Below, piece by piece: positions 49,897 to 59,998 of a stretch of 64,000 bases of DNA. The stretch is from Phosphoribacter sp037046615 (GTDB lineage: Bacteria > Actinomycetota > Actinomycetes > Actinomycetales > Dermatophilaceae): the NCBI GenBank assembly GCA_037046615.1, contig JBAOHD010000014.1, positions 162,247 to 226,246 on the forward strand, given 5' to 3'. The position numbers were made by a program, and so were the translations under genes. The notes beneath the pieces were generated by a model that had not been told where the DNA came from, made no database searches, and saw nothing but the letters and a program-made list of their open reading frames with translations. Every line of letters starts with the position of its first letter. Within the stretch, counting starts at the first letter, position 1.

Positions 49897-51534
49897 TCAG
49901 CCCATCGAGGGATAGCGGTAGTCCTTGGGGGGCACGAAGGTCTCCTTGATCGACCGGACCGACGTCCACCGCATGAGGTTTTGAGCTGCGCCGGCCTTGT
50001 CGTTGGTGCCCGACGCTCGGCCACCACCGAACGGCTGCTGGCCGACGACGGCACCGGTCGGCTTGTCGTTGATGTAGAAGTTGCCTGCGGCATACCGCAG
50101 CGTGTGCATCGTCTGGGCGATGGCGGTGCGGTCCTGCGCGATGATCGACCCGGTCAGGGCGTAGGGCGCGAAAGACTCCATCTGGTCGAGCATCGCCTCG
50201 AAGCTGCCCGGGGTCGAGTCGTCATAGACGTGGATCGACAAGATCGGCCCGAAATACTCGACGCGGAAGCTCTCGTCTGCCGGGTCGTCGATCTTGAGGA
50301 TGGTCGGGCGGACGAAGTAACCCTCCGAGTCGTCGTAGGTGCCACCGGCGACGACCTCGATGCCGGCCGTGGCGTGCGCCCGGTCAATGGCGGCCTTGTG
50401 GTCGGCGAAGGCCCCGGCGTCGATGACCGCACCCATGAAGTTGGACCAGTCGGTGACATTACCTTGGGTGAGGGAGTTGGCCTCGTCGCACAGCTGCTGC
50501 CCCATGCGCGCCCACAGTGACCGCGGGATATAGGCGCGCGAGGCGGCGGAGCACTTCTGCCCCTGGAACTCGAAGGCCCCTCGGATCAGCGCGGTGCGCA
50601 GGACATCCGGGTCGGCCGAGGGGTGGGCGACGACGAAGTCCTTGCCGCCGGTCTCTCCGACGAGCCGAGGGTAGGTGCGGTAGGTGCCGATGTTCTTGCC
50701 GACTGTTTCCCACATCGAGTGGAACACCGAGGTCGAGCCCGTGAAGTGCAGGCCGGCGAAGTCGGGGTCCGACAGCACCGCGTTGGACAGCGTCGCGCCG
50801 TCACTCGTCACGAGGTTGATGACACCCGGCGGGAGGCCCGCCTCTTCGAGGATGAGCATCGTGTAGTGCGCCGCGAGCTGTTGGGTGCGGGCCGGTTTCC
50901 ACACGACGGTGTTGCCCATGAGCGCAGGCGCGGTCGGCAGGTTGCCGCCGATGGCCGTGAAGTTGAAGGGCGTGATGGCATAAACGAAACCCTCGAGCGA
51001 GCGGTAGTCGGACCGGTTCCAGACCCCGCGCGAGTTGAGCGGCGGCTGCTCGGCGAGCAACTGGGCGGCGAAGTGGACGTTGATCCGCCAGAAGTCGATG
51101 AGCTCGCACGCCGAGTCGATCTCAGCCTGCGGTGCGGTCTTGCTCTGACCGAGCATCGTCGCGGCGTTGAGCGTCGCGCGCCACGGACCGGCCAAGAGGT
51201 CGGCGGCCTTGAGCAGGATGCTCGCCCGGTCGGTGAAAGCCATGTCCCGCCACATCGGGGCCGCCGTCTTGGCCGCGGTGATCGCGCTCGCCGCCTCGTC
51301 AGCGGTGACCAAACCCATCGTGCCGAGGACCTTGGCGTGGGCGTGCGGCTGGACGACCGTGCCCGTGCGGCCACTGCCCATGACCTTGCGACCCCCGATC
51401 GTGCTGGGCAACTCGATCTGCTCAGCCCCGATCCGATCGAGGGCAGCCTGGAGATCGGCGCGTTCGGGGCTCCCTGGCGCATAGGTCAACACCTCTTCGT
51501 TGACCGGAGCGGGCACGGTGGCAAAGGAATCCAT
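49897..51534 (-). CDS. pruA: L-glutamate gamma-semialdehyde dehydrogenase (1-pyrroline-5-carboxylate dehydrogenase)
   Basis: 545 residues from the ATG at 51534. It oxidises glutamate semialdehyde to glutamate with NAD, the second step of proline (and ornithine) breakdown, feeding the gdh next door. Motifs are the NAD-site ITPFNFTAIGGNLPTAPALM, LHFTGSTSVFHSMW, the Glu base in LVGETGGKDFVVAHP, the nucleophile Cys in FEFQGQKCSAASRAY, and EYFGPILSIHVYDD. It is a monofunctional enzyme, not fused to proline dehydrogenase. Confidence 0.95.
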   Translation of the reverse strand: MDSFATVPAPVNEEVLTYAPGSPERADLQAALDRIGAEQIELPSTIGGRKVMGSGRTGTVVQPHAHAKVLGTMGLVTADEAASAITAAKTAAPMWRDMAFTDRASILLKAADLLAGPWRATLNAATMLGQSKTAPQAEIDSACELIDFWRINVHFAAQLLAEQPPLNSRGVWNRSDYRSLEGFVYAITPFNFTAIGGNLPTAPALMGNTVVWKPARTQQLAAHYTMLILEEAGLPPGVINLVTSDGATLSNAVLSDPDFAGLHFTGSTSVFHSMWETVGKNIGTYRTYPRLVGETGGKDFVVAHPSADPDVLRTALIRGAFEFQGQKCSAASRAYIPRSLWARMGQQLCDEANSLTQGNVTDWSNFMGAVIDAGAFADHKAAIDRAHATAGIEVVAGGTYDDSEGYFVRPTILKIDDPADESFRVEYFGPILSIHVYDDSTPGSFEAMLDQMESFAPYALTGSIIAQDRTAIAQTMHTLRYAAGNFYINDKPTGAVVGQQPFGGGRASGTNDKAGAAQNLMRWTSVRSIKETFVPPKDYRYPSMG

Positions 51535-51687
51535 CTGAGGGGTCCTCCTCATCGAGGGACGGCAATCGTGGGGCACTCTGGGAACACGCGGATAAACCGC
51601 GTGAGGGGCGATGCCCTCATCGTGTCACCTTCGTGACACCTCCGTCGCACTCTGGCGACGACCCCGCCGCCGTGCCACTCTTGACGG

Positions 51688-52701
51688 GTGACCGCTCCCG
51701 CCGCCCGCCCTCGCGTGGCTGTCTTCGGCACCGGAAGCTGGGGCACGGCTTTCTCCTCGGTGCTCGCCGAGGCTGGGTGCACCGTGCGGATGTGGGGCAA
51801 GTTCGCGGACGAGGTCGACGACATCAACCGCACCCGCACGAGCGCCCGGTATCTGCCCAATCTCGTGCTCCCCGAGTCGATTTCCGCGACGACAGATGCC
51901 GGGGAGGCAGTCGAGGGGGCAGACATCGGTGTGCTGGCGGTGCCCGCCCAGACGGTGCGGGCCAACCTTGCCGAGTGGGGGCCACTCCTGCCCCCGGACA
52001 TCATCCTCGTGTCCCTCATGAAGGGGCTTGAGAAGGGCACATCACTGCGGATGAGCGAAGTCGTGCGTCAGTCGTGTGACATCCCGGTCGACCAGATCGC
52101 CGTCGTGTCAGGTCCCAATATCGCCCGGGAGATCGCCGCCCAGGAGCCCGCCGCGACGACCGTCGCCTCGACGAATCTGGCGACGGCGCATCGGGTCGCC
52201 GACGCGTGCCATACGTCCTTCTTCCGGCCCTATGTGCACGACGACGTCATCGGTGCCGAAATCGGTGGGTGCGTCAAGAACGTCATCGCTCTCGCCTCGG
52301 GGATGACCGAAGGCCTCGGCCTCGGCCACTCGGTGACGGCGGCGGTCATCACCCGCGGCCTGTCGGAGATGCGCGCGCTGGGCGAGGCCATGGGCGCGCA
52401 CCCGGCAACCTTCGCGGGATTGGCCGGAGTGGGGGATCTCGTCGTCACGTGCTTGTCGCCCCACTCGCGCAACTCGACCTTCGGCCGCAACCTCGGGCGC
52501 GGGCTGTCGGTCGCCGAGGTCGTCGCGCTGACGAGACAAACCGCCGAAGGCGTCTCTTCGTGCGCCGCCATGCGTGACCTCGCAGCCCACCACAACGTCC
52601 CGATGCCGATCGTCGACAACGTCACGGCCGTCGTGCACGAGGGGCGCACGGCGGACGAGTTCGCTCAGGTGATCCTGGCGATGCTGACGACGTCGTCGTG
52701 A
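51688..52701 (+). CDS. gpsA: NAD(P)H-dependent glycerol-3-phosphate dehydrogenase
   Basis: 337 residues from the GTG at 51688. It reduces dihydroxyacetone phosphate to sn-glycerol-3-phosphate for phospholipid synthesis. The Rossmann loop is VFGTGSWGTAFSSVLAEAG; VSLMKGLEKGTSLRMSEV and VVSGPNIAREIA follow; the catalytic lysine is in IGGCVKNVIALASGM; the end domain has GDLVVTCLSPHSRN. It is 20 bases upstream of a glycerophosphodiesterase gene, which also yields glycerol-3-phosphate, so the pair forms a glycerol-phosphate unit. Confidence 0.96.
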   Translation: MTAPAARPRVAVFGTGSWGTAFSSVLAEAGCTVRMWGKFADEVDDINRTRTSARYLPNLVLPESISATTDAGEAVEGADIGVLAVPAQTVRANLAEWGPLLPPDIILVSLMKGLEKGTSLRMSEVVRQSCDIPVDQIAVVSGPNIAREIAAQEPAATTVASTNLATAHRVADACHTSFFRPYVHDDVIGAEIGGCVKNVIALASGMTEGLGLGHSVTAAVITRGLSEMRALGEAMGAHPATFAGLAGVGDLVVTCLSPHSRNSTFGRNLGRGLSVAEVVALTRQTAEGVSSCAAMRDLAAHHNVPMPIVDNVTAVVHEGRTADEFAQVILAMLTTSS

Positions 52702-52720
52702 CGGGACACGTGGCCCCTCG

Positions 52721-53512
52721 ATGAGCGCTGCTGATTTCCCCTACTTCACCGCCCCTCCCGTCGCCCTGGCCCACCGGGGCGGGTGGCTGGCCGGGAGCGA
52801 CATCGTGGAAAACACGATGCTGGCGTTCGCGGCCGCGGTCGACCTCGGATATGCCTATGTCGAGACCGACGTCCACGCCACCTCCGACGGCGTGCTCGTG
52901 GCCTTCCACGACGCCTCGCTGGACCGGGTCACCGACGGCCACGGCATTCTCGCCGAGCAGCCCTGGTCGGTCGTGGGCCGCGCTCGGGTCGGCGGGCGTG
53001 AGCCGATCCCCACACTCGCCGAGATCCTCACGACCTGGCCACAGCTGCGGGTCAACATCGACATCAAGAGCGCGGGGGCGATCGGGCCGCTCTGGGAGTG
53101 CATCCGCGCGCACGCGGCATACGACCGAGTCTGCGTGGGGTCCTTCTCCCATCGGCGGCTGGCCGCCTTCCGGGCTTTGGCGCAAGGGCGCGTGGCGACG
53201 GCGGCCACTCCACGCGAGGTGGGTCGCCTGCGGTTCTTGCGCCGCCCCCGCCCTGACCGGTTGACGACCGTCGCGCAGGTGCTCCAGATCCCGGAGACCA
53301 TTACTGCCCGGGGCCGCACCCTCCGGCTCGTCACCCCCGCCTTGCTCGATCGCGCTCACGCTGCCGGAATGCAGGTCCACGTGTGGACGGTCAACGACGA
53401 GACCGACATGCGCCGCCTCCTTGACTCCGGTGTCGACGGGATCGTCACCGATCGCACCGATGTCCTCGCCGCGGTCCTAGCCGAGCGCGGGGCCTGGCCG
53501 CCAGCCCGGTAG
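52721..53512 (+). CDS. ugpQ: Glycerophosphodiester phosphodiesterase
   Basis: 263 residues, cytosolic (no signal peptide). It hydrolyses glycerophosphodiesters to glycerol-3-phosphate and an alcohol. The active-site signatures of the GDPD TIM barrel are present: LAHRGGWLAG, VENTMLAFAAAVD, VETDVHATSDGVLVAFHD, LRVNIDIKS, and the C-terminal VHVWTVNDETDMRRLLDSGV. The gene follows gpsA and precedes an MFS gene by 9 bases, so all three may share a transcript. Confidence 0.93.
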   Translation: MSAADFPYFTAPPVALAHRGGWLAGSDIVENTMLAFAAAVDLGYAYVETDVHATSDGVLVAFHDASLDRVTDGHGILAEQPWSVVGRARVGGREPIPTLAEILTTWPQLRVNIDIKSAGAIGPLWECIRAHAAYDRVCVGSFSHRRLAAFRALAQGRVATAATPREVGRLRFLRRPRPDRLTTVAQVLQIPETITARGRTLRLVTPALLDRAHAAGMQVHVWTVNDETDMRRLLDSGVDGIVTDRTDVLAAVLAERGAWPPAR

Positions 53513-53521
53513 TCTCCCCAG

Positions 53522-54917
53522 GTGACCGCCCCCGGCCCGATGTCCCCGGCATACCGGCTCGTCACCATCGCCCTCGTCCTCCAAACGACGATGATCGCCT
53601 TCGAGGCGATGGCCGTCACGACGGCGATGCCGCGGGCTGCGGAAGAACTCTCCGCGGTGGGCTCCTACGGTCTTGCGTTCTCGTCGATGATGACCGCGAT
53701 GCTCCTCGGGATCGTCCTCGCGGGCATCTGGACCGACCGGGCTGGCCCGCTCCCCGGCTTGTATGCCGGTCTCATCCTCTTCGCGGCGGGAGCCGTCGCC
53801 TGTGCTGCTGCGGCCACGTGGTTGTGGCTTTTGGGTGGCCGCCTCGTCGCTGGGCTCGGGGCGGGCATCGTCATCGTGGCCGAGTTCGTGGCGATTGGTC
53901 GTGCCTACCCGGCGCAGCTGCGACCCCGCGTGTTCACCTGGATCTCGGCCGCGTGGGTCGTGCCGTCGGTCGTCGGCGCTCCTGTCGCCGGGTGGCTCAC
54001 GGGCGCATTCTCGTGGCGTGCGGTCTTCTGGGTCGTCCTTGCCCCCGCTGCTCTGGCTGCCACACTCCTCGTCCTCCGCCGCGCTGCGATCGGCGGGGCT
54101 GGCCGAATCGAGCACGGCACATCGGATCGGGTTGAGCACCTGCGGGTAGCCCGGTTGGGCGCGGTCGTCGCAGTCAGCGCCGGACTCGTGCAACTGGCGA
54201 TCCACGACGGGCAGGTTGCCATGACGCCGACGGTTGGGGTGCTCGCCGCGACGGGTCTGCTCGGCCTGGCCTGGTCGGTGCCGCGCCTTTTGCCGCCCGG
54301 CACATTGTCGGCCGATCGCGGGCTGCCTGCGGTCATCGCGTCGAGGGGCCTGTTCAACGCCTCCTTCATGTCCATGGTGACCTTCTTGCCGCTCATGCTG
54401 GTCCAGCTCTGGGGTCTGTCGTTCACCGCAGCCGGGATGGTCGTGGCCGCCGCCAGCCTCGGGTGGAGCGCGGGGTCGTGGATCCAGGGGAGATACAGCG
54501 GCGGGGTCGCCGCTCGAGTGCGGCTCGTCGTCATCGGTGCCGGAGTGCTCAGCGTCGCGATGGTGGCGATCACCGCCGCGACCGCGCTCAGAGCTCCCCG
54601 TGTGGGGGTTCGTCGTCGCCGTTGCCGCCGCCGGGCTCGCGATGGGCACCGGGTCGACGACCCTGTCGGTCCTCGTCCTCGACCTCACCGACTCGCTATC
54701 CCACGGCCGGGCCTCGGCTGCGCTGCAGTTGAGCGACGTCCTTGGCTCAGTGATTGGCATCGGTGCGTCGACAGCAGTCTTCGGGGCACTGCTGGCGCAG
54801 GGCGGCACGACGGCATATGTGAGCATTCTCGTGATGCTCGTCGGCCTTGCGGCAATCGCAGTCGTGGCCGGTCGTCGCTGTCTGCCGGTGGGTCAGCCGA
54901 TCCGCGCGAGCACCTGA
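53522..54917 (+). CDS. MFS transporter (one frameshift)
   Basis: A major-facilitator protein of about 460 residues from the GTG at 53522, with about 12-14 membrane helices. Helix 1 region: MIAFEAMAVTTAMPRAAEEL; the loop-2 motif is LAGIWTDRAGPLPGLYAGL; later LLGGRLVAGLGAGIVIVAEF and SWRAVFWVVLAPAALAATLL. After about 54590 the continuation in another frame is WGFVVAVAAAGLAMGTG, LQLSDVLGSVIGIGASTAVF and a final helix. The layout fits DHA2-like drug exporters, but the substrate is unknown. Its end overlaps the convergent gene by 25 bases. Confidence 0.85.
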
Positions 54918-55556
54918 CCGTGCGGGAACCGGACCCGCGCCCAGCGTCCGCACCTCCACACCTGCGCCTGCGCCGTGAGCTCCGGAGGGACCGCCCCGAA
55001 GAACCCGAGGGCGTATGCCGCGAACCCCACTGCCGCCGGGAGCCTCGTGTCCTCAGAAGAGCGTGCCCCATACCCGCTGTCTGACCGCGTCGACGGCGGC
55101 ACCACCGACCGCGTCGGGCACGGCCTGCGCGATCTGGGCGATGCCGGCGAGGGCCGCGTCGTGCAGCGGCCTGAGCCCCACCGGGTCGGCCGCGGCCCAC
55201 GGCCCCGCTAACGGCAGTTGTCCGACCCACGGCGCGTGGGTCTGCGCCGGGGGCAACGGGAGGACGCGCTCGTGCTGGCGAGCACGCGCGAAGCGGTCGG
55301 CCAGCGAGGCCGCGGACACGGTCACATCGAGCGGCGGACCGGCGTCGAGCAGGACAGCGCGGTGACCAATCGCGGCTCCCTCGGCAAACAGACCCGACCC
55401 CGCGAGGACGCCAGCGAACAGGCCCAGACGGCCGCCTTTGACGACGAGCCGCACGGCCGCGTCGGGGTCGGCGATCCGCGCCCGCTGCACGAGCGTCGCG
55501 ACATCGGCATACGACTGGGGGTCGACGAAGGCGAGCAGCGGCGCCGGGGCGGTCAT
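54893..55556 (-). CDS. Conserved actinobacterial protein of unknown function (one frameshift)
   Basis: About 220 residues when read across an apparent indel near 55060. The N-terminal part (ATG 55556) has LLAFVDPQSYADVATLVQRA, AVRLVVKGGRLGLFAGVLAG and LDVTVSAASLADRFAR. The C-terminal part in the next frame has LPAAVGFAAYALGFFG and a basic end, WRCGRWARVRFPHG. I recognise this as a conserved but unnamed actinobacterial protein usually encoded beside a hotdog thioesterase. Its ATG overlaps the stop of that thioesterase gene here, so they form an operon. Confidence 0.65.
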
Positions 55557-55999
55557 CGGGACCTCCGCAGCGGCGCGGGCTCGCCCAAGTGGGTCGTGAG
55601 CAGCTCGCGTTCCTGCGCTCCCATCCGCCGAGGAGTGCTGGACTCCAGGTCAAACAACGCCAACGTCGTCTCAGCCACGGCATACCTGCGGCCGGGAGCG
55701 ACCCCGTCGGGATCGCGGATGACATAGGCGAGGTCGTAGCTCGCGCCACCGATCCGAGAGACCCAAATATCGACGGCGACGGGCTCCGGGCGGTATTCGA
55801 GGGGAGCGAGGTAATCGATCTCGTGCCGGGCCACGACGATGCCCCGGTCGAGCCGGCGCAGACCGTCGGGGAACCACTGGACGAGCATCCCGACGCGGGC
55901 GTCCTCAAGGAGCCGGACAAACTGGACGTTGTTGACATGGCCGTAGGCGTCCATGTCGGACCAGCGCAGGGGGACGAGGATCTCGGTCGGCTCGGGCAT
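55553..55999 (-). CDS. Hotdog-fold acyl-CoA thioesterase (4HBT/YbgC-FcbC type)
   Basis: 148 residues. The catalytic motif is LRWSDMDAYGHVNNVQFVRL with the Asp nucleophile/base (residues about 13-18), followed by ARHEIDYLAPLEYRPEPVAV and a final strand AVAETTLALFDLES. Members hydrolyse acyl-CoA; substrate length cannot be told. It is divergent from tesB (38 bases apart, with a GGCATAC word between) and coupled to the unknown gene downstream. Confidence 0.88.
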   Translation of the reverse strand: MPEPTEILVPLRWSDMDAYGHVNNVQFVRLLEDARVGMLVQWFPDGLRRLDRGIVVARHEIDYLAPLEYRPEPVAVDIWVSRIGGASYDLAYVIRDPDGVAPGRRYAVAETTLALFDLESSTPRRMGAQERELLTTHLGEPAPLRRSR

Positions 56000-56036
56000 T
56001 GGCCCATTCTCGCAGCGGACGGCATACCCTCGAGAC

Positions 56037-56954
56037 GTGACCCCTCCCCCGCCTGGTGCTATCCCGGAGGCCGCTCGACCCGATCTGCGCTACCGCGTCA
56101 GCGACCTCTTGGACGTGCTCGAGCTCACTCCCGATGGTGACGACTGTTTCCTCGGAGAGAGCCAACTGCAACGCTACGAGCGCATCTTCGGCGGCCAACT
56201 CATGGCGCAGGCCATGATCGCGGCCGACCGCACCGTCGCCGCCGACCCGGCCGGCGCGACCCGCGAGATCCACTCGCTGCACGTGAGCTTCCTCGCATCC
56301 GGGGACGACCAAAAGCCCGTCAGGTATGCCGTGGAGCGGCTCACGGACAGCCGGTCGTTTTCGAGTCGCCGGGTCGTGGCGACCCAGGACGGGCGGACGC
56401 TGGCGACGATGATGCTGTCGTTCGCCGCGGCCGCCCCCGGGATGGAGCACCAGGACCCGATGCCGCAGGTGCCGCCGCCAGACGCGCTGGCCGATGTCGC
56501 GGGCGCGCTGGCCGACGTCCCGGAACCTTACGCACCGGTGACGATCGTCGAGGGCCCGATCGAGCTCCGGCACGTCGAGGGAAATCTTTACGCGGGTCCT
56601 GGCGTTAAAAACGTTGCCACCCAGTCGGTTTGGCTCCGTTCACGGCGCCGCCCCCTGCCCGACCGGCCCATCGTCCACGCGGCTTTCCTCGCCTATGCGG
56701 CTGACTACTCGATCCTCGAGTCCGCCCTGCGCGCCCACGGAGTGTCGTGGGCAGACCCTCGCTTGCGCCAGGCGAGCCTCGACCACGCGATGTGGTTCCA
56801 CCGGCCCGGACGGGTTGACGAGTGGGTGCTCCACGTGGGCCGGAGCCCTTCGGCCTCGGGTGGACGCGGCCTCGGCATGGGCAGCCTGTATGCCGCCGAC
56901 GGGCGCCTCCTCGCGACCGTGGCCCAGGAGGGGATGCTGCGGCTCAAGGGGTGA
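56037..56954 (+). CDS. tesB: Acyl-CoA thioesterase II (TesB family), copy 1
   Basis: 305 residues from the GTG at 56037. A double-hotdog thioesterase: RIFGGQLMAQAMIAADRTV, REIHSLHVSFLASGDDQKPV, YAVERLTDSRSFSSRRVVAT in the first hotdog; PIVHAAFLAYAADYSILES, ASLDHAMWFHRPGRVDEWVL and GRGLGMGSLYAADGRLLATV in the second. The catalytic Asp-Thr/Ser-Gln set of TesB lies in these blocks. It hydrolyses medium- to long-chain acyl-CoA. A paralogue with the same block order lies 0.8 kb downstream beyond a fabG-like gene. Confidence 0.94.
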   Translation: MTPPPPGAIPEAARPDLRYRVSDLLDVLELTPDGDDCFLGESQLQRYERIFGGQLMAQAMIAADRTVAADPAGATREIHSLHVSFLASGDDQKPVRYAVERLTDSRSFSSRRVVATQDGRTLATMMLSFAAAAPGMEHQDPMPQVPPPDALADVAGALADVPEPYAPVTIVEGPIELRHVEGNLYAGPGVKNVATQSVWLRSRRRPLPDRPIVHAAFLAYAADYSILESALRAHGVSWADPRLRQASLDHAMWFHRPGRVDEWVLHVGRSPSASGGRGLGMGSLYAADGRLLATVAQEGMLRLKG

Positions 56955-56982
56955 AGGTCGAGCCGTCGATAGGCTTTCGGGC

Positions 56983-57757
56983 ATGACCGTGCCCACCCCG
57001 CTGACCACCCCTCGCACCGCCATCGTCACCGGAGCCGCCCGCGGGATCGGCGCCGCCACGGCGCTCAGATTGGCGGCCGACGGGCACGCGATCGGCGTGC
57101 TCGACCTCGATGCGTCAGCCTGCGCGGAGACGGTCGCGCAGATCGTCGCTGGGGGCGGAGCCGCCGTCGCAGTGGGCGCCGACGTGGCCAGCCCCGACGG
57201 TGTCGCTGCCGCGGTGGCCACGGTCACCGAGGCACTCGGCGCGCCGACGATCCTCGTCAACAACGCCGGCATCACCCGTGACAACCTCGTGCACAAGATG
57301 ACCGTGGAGGACTGGGACCTCGTGATGACGGTGCACCTGCGGGGATCGTTCCTCATGACCCGGGCCTGCCAGACACACATGGTGGGTGCACAGTTCGGCC
57401 GGATCATCAACCTCTCGTCGACTTCGGCCCAGGGCAACCGCGGACAGGCCAACTACTCGACGGCCAAGGCGGGGCTCCAGGGCTTCAGCAAGACCCTTGC
57501 GGTCGAGCTCAGGGCGCTTCGGGATCACCGCCAACGCCATCGCACCGGGCTTCATCCAGACCGACATGGTCCGCCAGACTGCCGAGCGGATGGGCATGCC
57601 GTTTGACAAGTTCCTCGCCGCGGCCGCGGCCAAGAACCCCAGCGGGCGGGTCGGCCAGCCCGAGGACATCGCGGCACTCGCGGCCTTCCTGGCACGCGAC
57701 GAGGCGGGGTTCATTAACGGTCAGGTCATCTACGTGGCCGGGGGGCCTCGCGACTGA
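56983..57757 (+). CDS. fabG: Short-chain dehydrogenase, FabG-like 3-oxoacyl reductase (one frameshift)
   Basis: About 257 residues from the ATG at 56983. The NADP motif is AIVTGAARGIGAATALRLA, the structural motif ILVNNAGITRDNLVHKM, then the catalytic Ser/Tyr/Lys set in IINLSSTSAQ and NYSTAKAGLQGFSKTLAVEL. One extra A near 57512 (GAGCTCAGGGCG for GAGCTCGGGCG) breaks the frame; beyond it come FGITANAIAPGFIQTDMVRQ, NPSGRVGQPEDIAALAAFLA and INGQVIYVAGG. It probably reduces 3-oxoacyl-ACP or -CoA. It sits between two tesB genes, which suggests a role in fatty-acyl turnover. Confidence 0.9.
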
Positions 57758-57785
57758 CGGTGCGGCATACGACTAGTCTCCGAGG

Positions 57786-58763
57786 GTGACCTCCGAGCCG
57801 TTCCCGAACCCCGTCGTCGACCTCCTGGACGTCCTGGACCTGCAAGAACTCGGACAAGCCCGGGTCCGCTACGAAGGTATGCCGGGCGACGACGAGACCG
57901 ACCTCGGTGAGTTCTCCCCGGTCGTGTTCGTCGGGCGCAGTCAGCGGATGCCGCACGGTCGGGTTTTCGGCGGCCAGGTGCTCGCGCAGGCACTCGTCGC
58001 AGCGTCTCGCACGGTGGGGGCGATCGACGGAGTGGTCCGGCCGATCCACTCGCTCCACGCGTATTTCGTCCGCGGCGGCGACGACAGCCACCCCATCAAG
58101 TTCCTCGTGGAGAAGGTGCGCGACGGCCGGTCGTTTTCGACGCGGCGGGTCCAGGCGGTGCAATACGGGCGGACGATCCTGTCGATGGGCTGCTCGTTCC
58201 AGGAGTATGCCGAGGGGCTCGACCACCATGACCCGATGCCACCCGTCGCCTTCCCTGAGGACGTCAGATCTCTCGAGGAGTCGCTGCGGGAAACCGACGA
58301 CCCGGCGGTCGCGTCCTTCTTCGCACTCGACCGGCCCATCGAACTCCGTCACGTCGAGGGCAACATCTACACCAAACCAGGGCGCAACCGGATCGCCCGG
58401 CAAAACGTCTGGCTGCGGGCCCGGCACGAGTTGCCCGACGACCCGACCATCCACGCGGCGGTCCTCGCCTATGCCTCCGACTACTCCCTGCTCGAGCCGG
58501 TGCTGCGGCGGCACGGGGTGCATTGGATGGATCGTCGGCTGCGACCGGCCAGCCTCGACCATGCGATGTGGTTCCACCGCCCGGTCCGGGCCGACGACTG
58601 GGTGCTCTACACGATGTCGAGCCCGTCAGCCCAAGGCGGCCGAGGTTTGGGCGTCGGGAGGATGTTCACCCAGGACGGCGAGCTCGTCGTGACCCTCGCC
58701 CAAGAAGGCATGCTGCGACTCAAGGAGCCGGACGGCAGTCGGCCGCCGGTCGCTCAGAGCTGA
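57786..58763 (+). CDS. tesB: Acyl-CoA thioesterase II (TesB family), copy 2
   Basis: 325 residues from the GTG at 57786. Same double-hotdog layout as the first copy: HGRVFGGQVLAQALVAASRT, IHSLHAYFVRGGDDSHPIKF, VRDGRSFSTRRVQAVQYGRT; then TIHAAVLAYASDYSLLEPVL, ASLDHAMWFHRPVRADDWVL and GRGLGVGRMFTQDGELVVTL. It differs from copy 1 mainly by an N-terminal insertion. The two genes may come from an old duplication with fabG between them, or from separate recruitment. Confidence 0.94.
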   Translation: MTSEPFPNPVVDLLDVLDLQELGQARVRYEGMPGDDETDLGEFSPVVFVGRSQRMPHGRVFGGQVLAQALVAASRTVGAIDGVVRPIHSLHAYFVRGGDDSHPIKFLVEKVRDGRSFSTRRVQAVQYGRTILSMGCSFQEYAEGLDHHDPMPPVAFPEDVRSLEESLRETDDPAVASFFALDRPIELRHVEGNIYTKPGRNRIARQNVWLRARHELPDDPTIHAAVLAYASDYSLLEPVLRRHGVHWMDRRLRPASLDHAMWFHRPVRADDWVLYTMSSPSAQGGRGLGVGRMFTQDGELVVTLAQEGMLRLKEPDGSRPPVAQS

Positions 58764-58798
58764 CCCGGCGGCCGACTGGCCACTGCTGCGGAATGAGC

Positions 58799-59954
58799 TC
58801 AGAGGCCGAGGTCCCGCCCGATGAGCTCCTTCATGATCTCGTTGGAGCCCGCCCAGATCTTCGTGACTCGGGCGTCCCGCCAGGCGCGAGCCGCCCGATA
58901 TTCGTTCATGAAGCCGTAGCCACCGTGCAACTGGACGCACTCGTCGAGGACCTCGCTCTGCACCTGAGCGCTCCACCACTTGGCCTTGGCCGCGTCGACC
59001 GGCGAGAGCTTGCGCTCGGCGTGGGCGACGACGCAGTCGTCGATGTAGGCCTGCGCCACCTCGAGCTTGGTGATCATCTCGGCGAACTTGAACTTGTTGT
59101 GCTGGAAGGTGCCGATCGCCTGACCGAAGGCCTTGCGTTCCTTGGCGTAGGCGAGGGTCTCATCAAAGATCTGCTTTGCGTGCGCGATATTGGAGCAGGC
59201 CGCACCGATGCGCTCCTGGGGCAGGCGCTGCATCATCGCGATGAAGCCCATGCCCTCGGGGCCGAGCCGGTTGGTCGTCCGGCACCCGGACGTTTTCGAA
59301 GAACAGCTCGGCGGTGTCGGACTCGTCCTGGCCGACCTTGTCGAGCTTGCGACCGTTGACGAATCCCGCCATCCCGCGCTCGACCATGAACAACGTGATG
59401 CCCTTGGGTCCCCTGCTGGCATCGGTGCGAGCGGCGACGATGACCAGGTCGCACTGGTAACCGTTGGTGATGAAGGTCTTCGAGCCGTTGACGATCCAGT
59501 CACCCGAGCCGTCGTCGGCGCGCACTGCCGTCGTCTTGAGGGCCGCAAGGTCGGAGCCACCTGACGGCTCGGTCATGCCGATCGCGCAGATCAACTCACC
59601 GGTGGCCATCCCCGGCAGCCAGCGGACCTTCTGCTCCTCCGTGCCGAGGTCGACGATGTAGGGCGGGCACACGTCGGCGTGAATGCCGAAGCAGGCAGCC
59701 GTCGCGGCATTGAAGTGAGCCCACTCTTCGGCGAGCACGGCGTTGAAGCGGTAGTCCTCGGCGCCCGCGCCACCGAACTCCTCCGGGATGTCCAGCCCGA
59801 GCAGGCCTTGCTTGCCCGCCTCGAGCCAGATGTCCCTCGGGATCGACTTGAGTTCGATCATCTCTTCCACGCGCGGCTTGAGGTTGCGCTCGACGAATTC
59901 GCGGGCGGCGGCACGGAAGTCCTCGTGCTCCTCGGAGTAAAGGCGACGCGGCAT
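58799..59954 (-). CDS. Acyl-CoA dehydrogenase (one frameshift)
   Basis: An FAD-dependent dehydrogenase of about 385 residues. The N-terminal part (ATG 59954) has YSEEHEDFRAAAREFVERNL, ICAIGMTEPSGGSDLAALKT and VNGSKTFITNGYQCDLVIV. After an indel near 59277 the second part has ERIGAACSNIAHAKQIFDET, YAKERKAFGQAIGTFQHNKF, QLHGGYGFMNEYRAAR and ARVTKIWAGSNEIMKELIGR. The base at the usual glutamate position is in IWAGSNEI. It oxidises acyl-CoA at C2-C3 and passes electrons to ETF. Divergent from a TetR gene over a shared operator. Confidence 0.92.
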
Positions 59955-59998
59955 GGTGTCCTCCCAGGACGGCAGCAGATAGCAAGAAATGGCGCGCT

